Assembly (NCBI GenBank): GCA_037953745.1
Contig: JBAKBP010007185.1
Coordinates: 1-64,000, forward strand
Length of the DNA: 64,000 nucleotides
Origin: Lithodes maja
Lineage: Eukaryota; Arthropoda; Malacostraca; Decapoda; Lithodidae
Direction: 5' to 3'
Shown here: in pieces, positions 57,153 to 64,000 of the stretch
Position numbering within the stretch: position 1 is the stretch's first letter
How the letters are laid out: each line of letters opens with the position of its first letter
Made by a program: the position numbers and the translations under genes
Notes under the pieces: generated by a model
Databases searched by the model: none
What the model was told of the DNA's origin: nothing
The model's input: the letters and a program-made list of their open reading frames with translations, nothing else

Positions 57153-57344
57153 TCTATAGTGCGTGCACCCTGTAACCGAGTCATAGGATACCTTGTTGTC
57201 CAGGCAGGACTCTTGACGGTTTAGGGTGGTTTGTTGCCTGGGTTTATAGATAGGGGTTGGATCTAGCGTTTTCCGTTGTTGCTTGTTGCCGCATACCTAG
57301 TCCAATAGAAAGAGCCCAGTGTTTATATATCCCAGGATGTAACA
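57153..57344 (+). repeat. 5' LTR of outer element, second part
   Basis: Continues the LTR interrupted at 48906 and ends in TGTAACA, followed by the primer-binding site at 57345-57363. Confidence 0.75.
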
Positions 57345-57556
57345 AATGGCGACCTTGCATAGGATTTACTGAACAGAGGAATATAGTGGTCATTTGTTTT
57401 GAGATTCCTTATGATTAGAGGAATACAGTGGACATAGTTTTTTTTTGGAGCAACCAATATAACACATTAAAGACTTTAAATAACATTAGTATATACATAC
57501 TTGCATAGGAGATAAGGCACATTCTATAACCGTGATAATTACTGCAGTACACAAAC

Positions 57557-59009
57557 ATGTCTATTATATCAGAACACAGTGATGGGTCAGGTCACGATAC
57601 AGGCTCGGAGGGAGAAAGACCTGTGGAGTGGCTAGTCGATAGCGAGGAGGGTGCTAGAAGATTTTTAGAGGTGCCCCTTACCGCTGCCAGGGTGTTGAAG
57701 CTGAATAAGTATGGCTTAAAGTGTGTGGCAGGTCTTCAGGGTCACCAGGGTTTAAGTGGCATGAGGAAAGATCAGCTGAGGACTTTGATATTGGGTTTAG
57801 AAGGGAGAGACCTGGGTGGAGAAGCGACTGGGGGCCCCGGTCCCCAGCCCCCCCTCCACTCTACCCCCGTATCAAACGTCAGGGTGCCTGAATTTAGTAA
57901 TACCCCCAAGTTGATGGTCAATGGCAGCGTGGAATTCAATCACAGGGACCCTCCCCATTAAATGCATCTTCCCCTCCTCAAGGGTTGACTCCAGATTTGT
58001 TGTTTCGGCTTGAGATGGCCAAGGTTGAGGCTGCTAGAGCTCAGGTTGAGGCCGCCGAAAGACAGGCTAGTGTGCAGGCTGAGGCTGCTAGAGATCAGGC
58101 TGAGGCTGTAGAGAGAACAGCTATACGAGAGGCTGCACTGCAGGCAGAGTCTACTAGGTATCGGGCTGACGGGGAGCTGGAGAGATCTCGAGTGGAGGTA
58201 ACAGGGCGAAATATTGGGGGAGGTAACAGACATCGGGACCAATCATTGTCGCACCTGCTTAAACTAGTTCCTGTGTTCGATGAGTTATGTGTGACTGAGT
58301 TTTTTATGCGATTTGAGAAGAAGTGTCAGGAACACCAGTGGCCTCAGGAAAAGTGGGCAGCATTAGTTTCATCAAGACTCCTAGGAAAGGGGCTAAAAGC
58401 GTATGATGCACTACCTTTAGAGTCCTGTGTTGTTTATGATGAGCTAAAGAAGGCTGTGCTACGGGCCTATGAGTTACAACCAGAAACTTACCGCTTGAAG
58501 TTTCGGGGTGTTACTAAGGGCAAGGATAGTACCTTCCTAGAACACGCCCGGGACTTGTCTGATGCACTACGACATTGGCTGCATTCTGAGAGGGCAGCTA
58601 CTTTTGAGGAATTGAGTGAGCTGGTTCTCTTGGAGCAGTTCTTTAAGTGCACAGGCGGGGACTTAACATTAAATATAAAGGAAAAAAATCCTAGAACTCT
58701 CCAGGAGGCAGCAGAAATGGCTGACCTCCGACTGTCATTAATTCGAGGGTGCGGAGCAGCAGCTAGGAGTGAGTCGGGTGCAAAGGATCGTACCCCTCCC
58801 CCTCCCAAGAATTTTGATACACATAAATACACAAAACCATCTAGCACTGACAATAAAACTGAACATAAACCAAATACCGTCCCGTCCCGTATAAGAAGTC
58901 TAATGGTACCTCCCACTCCCAAGGGAAACCAAAGAGTAAAGAGTGCTTTGCATGTCACAAGGAGGGTCACTTTGCAAATGCTTGTCCGAACAAGCCACAA
59001 AACAAGGTT
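57557..59009 (+). pseudogene. outer element gag, frameshifted
   Basis: The ATG at 57557 opens a gag N-terminus that stops at 57961. A shifted frame continues LTPDLLFRLEMAKVEAA with a coiled coil (AEAARDQAEAVER) and the gag core FFMRFEKKCQEHQWP and KAYDALPLES, collinear with the inner element. A second frameshift near 58880, at a reiterated GTCCC, displaces the CCHC knuckle (CFACHKEGHFANAC, about 58944-58985) into the protease frame. A healthy copy would make one continuous gag. Confidence 0.85.
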
Positions 59010-59684
59010 GTGTCATTGGCCCGCAGCATAAGGGTGTCGCCTATATCTTCTGAGTTTGCCAAGGGTAGTTCGTCAGAGGTTGGGACACAGCCTGTGTTCA
59101 AGAGTCTGGAAGGCTCGAACCCTGTCCGTGACGTCTTTGGGGGTCATAGAGGGCATGGTTTTGTGAGGTGGGCTGGCGAAAGGCGAGGAGTTAAGCTATT
59201 GCGTGATACTGGGGCTTCTCAGACCTTGTTAAGGAACTTTACTGGTAGACCGATTAACGCTGCTCGGGTGGTGGTAGTTCAGGGGATCAATGCTACGAAG
59301 TCCTACCCGCTGGTGCGGATGGAGCTGGAGGTGGATGGTGTGGCGAAGGAGCTGGATGTCGGAATTGTAGAGAACTTGCCTGTTGGGGGCGTCGACCTCC
59401 TCCTCGGCAACGACTTTGCGGTGCCTGCTTCTAAGGTTTCACCCTTGGTCGTTGCCGAGAAGGCGGCCGACGTTAGTAGGGAGGAACAGGAGTGGTTTGA
59501 GAAGTGTAGCGTACAAACTATGGCGTGTGTTGTGACGCGTTCTCAGACATCCGGAGCCTTGCAGCCACCACCTCAGTCTATCAAGCCGCGGAGGAAAGGT
59601 CACAAGAAAACGGGAAGTGTTGGTCAATTGGAGAGTTTTGAGCCGGCAGTGTTTCTTGGTGACTCATTATTGGCACCTATGTAA
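59010..59684 (+). pseudogene. outer element protease region, ended by TAA
   Basis: Contains LRDTGASQTLL (catalytic DTGA) and VDLLLGNDF, the two signatures of the retropepsin fold, then a linker. A TAA at 59682-59684 interrupts what is otherwise an open frame leading directly into integrase at 59781. The inner element has a sense codon there. Confidence 0.85.
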
Positions 59685-59780
59685 AAGTCTGGAGAGGCCC
59701 CGGGGCCTGTCACCGCTAGTGCAGGTGCAGGGCAGGAAGAGACTCTGCGACCGCATTGTTATGCGCAGCGTGAGGAAAGG

Positions 59781-61283
59781 ATGGCTCAGAGGGACATTGG
59801 AGGTGGAAATAAATTATTTAAGATGAACTTGGATAATCTCACACCTGCTGATATATGTTCCTTGCAGCTGGAAGATCCTGAAGTCAGGGCGTGTGGTAAT
59901 GGTGCTATCGAACTGGAGAGCGATGGGGATGCGCAGCCTGGTGATTTTTTCTTGTCCGAGGGGATCTTGTATCGGAGACATCAGGATCCCAAGAAAAAGT
60001 GGGATGGCGGGTCAGGATTAGTGGACCAGTTAGTAGTACCGAGGGTGTGCCGTGAGAGCTTATTGAGATTAGCTCATGATGTGCCTTTGGCAGGGCACCT
60101 GGGGGCACGTAAGACGGAGGCAGCTCTGAGCAAGCTTTTCTGGTGGCCTGGGTTAAAGGCGAGTGTCGTGTCATGGGTGTCACAGTGTCACACTTGTCAA
60201 GTTGTTGGGAAACCCAATCAGGTCATCCCGAGAGCCCCGTTACAACCCATCCCTGTCATTGGGCCGCCCTTCAGCAAAGTAGTTATCGATATGGTTGGCC
60301 CATTGCCCCCCACTAGTGCCGGCAATAAATTTTTACTAACTGTAATGGATGTAGCAACACGGTATCCAGATGCTTACCCCATGCGCAACGGGATGGCTAA
60401 GACTGTTGTAAAAAACCTGCTTGTCTATTTCTCTCGTTATGGCTACCCTCAGGAGATCCAGTCTGATCAGGGATCCAATTTTACTTCCGCTCTGTTTAAG
60501 CAGACCATGCAGCAACATGGGATAGTGTCTGTGGTGTCATCTGCCTACCATCCCGAGATTCAGGGAGTTTTGGAAAGGTGGCACTCGACTCTCAAGAGTA
60601 TGTTGCGGTGTTATTGCATGGAAAATGGGAAGGACTGGGATCTAGGTCTCCCATTCGTTTTATTTGCTGCGAGAGAAGTACCTGGGGAGAGCTTGGGATT
60701 TAGCCTGAACGAGTTGGTGTTTGGACACAGGGTCAGGGGGCCCCTCCACATAGTCAAGGAGATCTGGGAGGGAGTCACAAAGCCTTGCTCGCTTCTAAAG
60801 TATGTTGTTGAAAGCCGTGAGAGAATGCTAAAGAGCTTGGAGGTAGCAGGTCGGAACCTTAAGAGTTCACAAGCTCAGATGAAGGACAGATACGACCAGA
60901 AGGTGAAGCTGAGGGAGTTTGAAGTAGATCAGGAGGTACTGATACTACTGCCTCTGGTGGGACACCCCTTGTCTGCCAAGTATTCTGGTCCATATCGGGT
61001 TGTAAGGAAGGTTTCTGATCTCGACTATTTAGTAGCTACTCCTGATCGTAAGAAAAAGAACCAACTTTGCCATGTAAATCTGATGAAAGAGTATGTGAGG
61101 CGCCCCTCCGAGCCTCTCACTGTCCCGGTGTTGATCTGCAGCGATCGTGGTGGAGAAGGAGGAAGGGACAGTCAAGCTGCGGGGGAGGATAATTGGGATT
61201 GTCATGTTTCCGCGGATCAGTGGGCGGGGAATTCTAGACAAGTGGCTCACGAGTTGATATTGCACCTGCCTGAGCCTTGTTTG
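59781..61283 (+). CDS. integrase, upstream of RT
   Basis: The frame runs to 61439, but homology ends near 61283. Residues from the ATG at 59781: HHCC zinc domain H99, H106, C136, C139; catalytic D170 (VIDMVGPLP), D229 (QSDQGSNF) and E265 (QGVLERWHS), with the canonical D-D-35-E spacing; and a C-terminal domain with VDQEVLILLP, AKYSGPY and LCHVNLMKEY. All catalytic residues are present. Integrase inserts the cDNA copy into chromosomes. It is separated from protease only by one stop and from RT by a frameshift near 61280. Its place before RT is the Ty1/Copia-like order seen in Gmr1-like Gypsy elements. Confidence 0.88.
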
Positions 61284-61735
61284 ATTCAAACCCAGCTGTT
61301 TTCACGGAGCATCCTGGCCTCACTACTCAAGTGGAGCACGATGTCGATGTTGGGGACCACCCGCCCTTTAAATCAGTGCCATACCGTGTTCCCCCTATTA
61401 AATTACCAGCACTTAGGGAAGAGCTGGATTATATGCTGAAACGTGGGCTGATTTCTGAGGGTGCAGTAAGGTGGACTTCCCCAGTCACACTGCAGCCCAA
61501 ACCAGATGGCAAGGTGCGGTTTTGTATAGATTTCCGCAGGTTAAATGGTTTAACCCCCACAAATGCCTACCCTCTCCCTCGCGTGGACGACAGTGTGGAT
61601 AAGATAGGAAAAGCCAAGTTCCTCACTAAGATAGACCTTGTTAAAGGTTATTGGCAAGTGCCCTTGTCTGAGCGAGCGCAAGAGGTGTGTGGGTTTGTGG
61701 TGGACGGTGCCACATATCGTTGCCATGTTATGCCA

Positions 61736-62791
61736 ATAGACTATCTCTTCACCTGGGCAAGACGGAAGCCATCTTATGTGGAACAAAACGCAAACTGAAA
61801 GACATTGTGGGCTTCTCGGTCAACTGTAATGATATTCCTATAAAAACAGTGTCACAAGTTAAATATCTCGGACTGAAACTGGACGCGAGTTTGTCAGGTG
61901 AAATAATTTTGGAATCTATCCTGAGTAAGTGTAGAGCACGTATACAATACCTGTATAGACAGGTGGGATGCTTGCCCGCGGCGACCAAAAAGACCCTCTG
62001 CCAAGCGCTTGTTCAATGTCATTTTGACTATTCTGTGTCATCCTGGTACTCTGCATCATCTAAATCAGCACAGCACAAACTTCAGGTCACTCAAAATAAA
62101 ATGGTTAGGTTCATGCTGAACCTAGGACCCAGATCACATGTTGGCCAGGAACAACTTCAGTCACTAGGTATGCTCAATGTCTCTGACAGGGCCAAACAAA
62201 TCAGGCTAACTAATGCCTTCAAAATTTTCTATGACAGAGCTCCAGAGTATCTAAAGAATTATTTTGTTAAAGCAAATGAGAGGAGTGGACATAATACAAG
62301 AAACATGATGTTTAATTTTAAGGTCCCGAGAATCCAAGGACAGGGTAAGCAAACATTCTTCTTCACTGCCATCAAAGACTGGAACGACCTACCCCAGTCA
62401 GTCCGTGAAAAGAGAACACTGTATTCCTTCAGACGTAGCCTGAAGGAACACCTGAACCGGACAGCTGCGAGAAGGGAGCACCAAGCTTATGTCTACTACT
62501 AAATACGACATAAGAGATAGACAAACCAAACTGAAATTATTACTGATTACGGATTACTGATATTTACTATAGGATGTAAGGTATCTTAAAATAATCCCCT
62601 AGAAATAATTTCTCTAAAGTATCTATTTCTTTATCCTCCCCTTTTCCCCAGCTAACCTAATCCCACAAGGACCCCAATGGAAATACGCCTAACGGCCTTA
62701 TTGGGCTATCCTTAGTTGGAATTATGCAAGGCTGGTACATGTCATATTTGTAACAAACTATGTGGTACCAACTCTGTAAATTGCTGAATGA
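61736..62791 (+). mobile_element. L2/CR1-like LINE 3' end inserted in RT
   Basis: ATGCCA at 61730-61735 and ATGTCA at 62792-62797 form a 6-bp target duplication with one change. The insert is 1056 bp, starts after the RT catalytic motif, and ends with TGAATGAATG, a TGAA-repeat tail typical of L2-like elements. Insertion is in the sense orientation of the host element. Confidence 0.85.
61740..62502 (+). pseudogene. LINE RT C-terminal fragment
   Basis: Reads LSLHLGKTEAILCG, VKYLGLKLDASLSG, LYRQVGCLPAATK, CHFDYSVSSWYS, LQVTQNKMVRF and WNDLPQSVRE to a stop at 62502. This is the RT thumb and C-terminal region of a CR1/L2-type LINE. No palm or endonuclease is present. The 3' UTR follows to 62791. 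Confidence 0.8.
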
Positions 62792-63691
62792 ATGTCATAC
62801 GGGCTGAAAAATGCCCCTGCAACGTTTCAGAAATTAATGAACGACATTGTAGCCGACATTCCCAACTGTACGGTGTACCTAGATGATGTCATAATATACG
62901 ACGATGATTTTAACAGTCACTGTGCTCACATCAGACAGCTTTTTAATAAACTGAATGAAGCAGGTTTGGTGGTAAACCTGGGTAAGTGCGATTTTGTCAA
63001 AGCCACGGTTTTGTACCTGGGGTTCGAGGTGGGGATGGGTCAGGTGTGCCCTCCACAGACAAAGATCAAAGCCATCGATCAGTTTCCCCAGCCTATGACT
63101 AAGAAACAAATCATGCGGTTTCTAGGTATGATAGGCTATTATCGTCGCTTCATCAAAGGCTATTCGACTGTACTTGCACCTTTAACTGACTTATTATCTA
63201 AGGACAAGAAGTTCCGGTGGTCTCCTGAGTGTGCAGAGGCGTTTTCCTTGGTGAAACACCTGTTATGTACCCACCCCATACTCAGGGCCCCGGACTTCAG
63301 CAGACCTTTTCAGCTGGCGACTGATGCCGGTGGCATAGGGGCTGGGGCTGTCTTGTTACAGACAGATGATGAAGGTATCGAACATCCAGTGAGTTTTTAC
63401 AGTAAAAAATTCAATAGTGCACAAAGGAATTACTCTGTAATTGAAAAAGAACTCCTGGCGATAGTGCTGGCGCTCAGGCACTTCGATGTATATGTTCCTG
63501 CTTTCGGACCAGTCGTAGTGGTTTATACCGATCATCACCCTCTGAAATTCTTGAATCAGTTTCATAACCGGAATATGAGGCTGACCAGGTGGTCACTCAT
63601 GCTTCAGGAGTATAATCTGGACATACGCCATATTGCCGGTTCTGATAACGTGATAGCGGATTGTCTATCAAGGGTGGATGATGTTGGTTAG

Positions 63692-64000
63692 ACTGCCACA
63701 GGATTGAGGGTTGAGTGTGGAGGAAAATAGGCTGTCACTGTAGTTCAGCCGAAAAAAACAAATTAAAAAAGCAAAAACCTTATAAAAACTCTTTATTTTT
63801 TATAACGTGTAGAATTTTGTATAAGATGTTGTAGCAGTATCTAAGTTGAATGTTTTCGCTTATTGTCGCTAAGTTAGTTGAACTTGCTCGGTGGAGCGCA
63901 ACAGTCTTTATTTTTTTTATATATAGTGCCTTGTGTTGCAACAGTGTGTGGTACTATGAGAAGCTTTCTGTTAGATATGAAGAACTTAGTCAAGGGTCTT
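63692..64000 (+). other. 3' internal region of outer element
   Basis: No ORF after the RNase H stop. No TGTGACGC-type LTR start is seen before the window ends, so the 3' LTR lies further right. Confidence 0.6.

Larger units (their letters stand above)
61277..63691 (+). pseudogene. reverse transcriptase-RNase H, split by a LINE
   Basis: N-terminal RT (61277-61735) has KLPALREELDYMLKRG, SPVTLQPKPDGKVRFC and KIDLVKGYWQVPL. The frame resumes at 62792 with YGLKNAPATFQKLMN, the catalytic YLDDV and the thumb. RNase H follows with QLATDAGGIGAGAVL, EKELLAIVLALRHF, YTDHHPLKFL and a terminal IAGSDNVIADCLSR. The insertion 61736-62791 is in the fingers/palm between these parts. Apart from the insertion the RT/RNase H sequence is open. 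It is Ty3/Gypsy-like in sequence. Confidence 0.9.
47212..64000 (+). mobile_element. outer Gmr1-like Gypsy retrotransposon (runs off window)
   Basis: The 5' LTR begins TGTGACGC at 47212 and ends GATGTAACA at 57344, split by the inner element. The internal order on the plus strand is gag, protease, integrase, reverse transcriptase, RNase H, ending with a stop at 63691. Integrase before RT with Gypsy-type sequences defines the Gmr1-like group. The 3' LTR is not reached by 64000. The copy is inactive (frameshifts, a stop and two insertions). Confidence 0.85.

Overview
The window is eukaryotic and built almost entirely of repeats. I recognise no host gene with exons, no rRNA and no convincing free-standing tRNA gene. 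TTAGG-type telomere-like runs, very many AG/GT/AT microsatellites, and CR1/L2, RTE and Gypsy-class retroelements fit an arthropod, most plausibly a decapod crustacean. That assignment is an inference from composition and element content.

Layout. 1-10430 is one block of a 17-bp GT-rich minisatellite with internal kilobase-scale duplications. It is open in all minus-strand frames by composition alone, so its long ORFs are not genes. 10.4-28.9 kb is a mosaic of microsatellites, tRNA-derived SINEs, foldback elements, TA-flanked and TTAA-flanked MITEs, 3' fragments of CR1/L2-like and RTE-like LINEs, and a 2.3-kb long-TIR element with 9-10 bp target duplications. 28.95-31.1 kb is a 5'-truncated LINE with an intact 666-codon reverse transcriptase frame, inserted in a 44-bp minisatellite. 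31.8-33.84 kb is a broken CR1-like LINE. 33976-41330 is bounded by inverted repeats of about 110 bp. It holds an R2-type restriction-like endonuclease fragment and an apparently intact CR1-like LINE on the minus strand (ORF1 with an SGNH esterase domain, ORF2 with endonuclease plus RT), preceded by tandem monomers. 41.3-47.2 kb is again MITEs, SINE, foldbacks and microsatellites, ending in a 52-bp minisatellite.

47212 to the window end is a nested pair of related LTR retrotransposons. The outer plus-strand element is Ty3/Gypsy-like but has its integrase upstream of reverse transcriptase (gag-PR-INT-RT-RNaseH), as in the Gmr1-like group. Its 5' LTR is split by a second, minus-strand member of the same family at 48907-57148, which has two 1843-bp LTRs, TG...CA ends and a GTAG target duplication. 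The inner element keeps an open gag-protease, but most of its pol has collapsed into in-frame scraps within one ORF of about 1284 codons. The near-identity of its LTRs suggests recent mobilisation in trans. The outer element is dead: frameshifts, a stop, the split LTR, and an L2-like LINE 3' end inserted in its RT with a 6-bp target duplication.

The most interesting objects are the inner single-ORF derivative, the Gmr1-like pair as a whole, the intact CR1-like LINE with upstream monomers, and a dispersed repeat family that preserves a hairpin by compensatory change.
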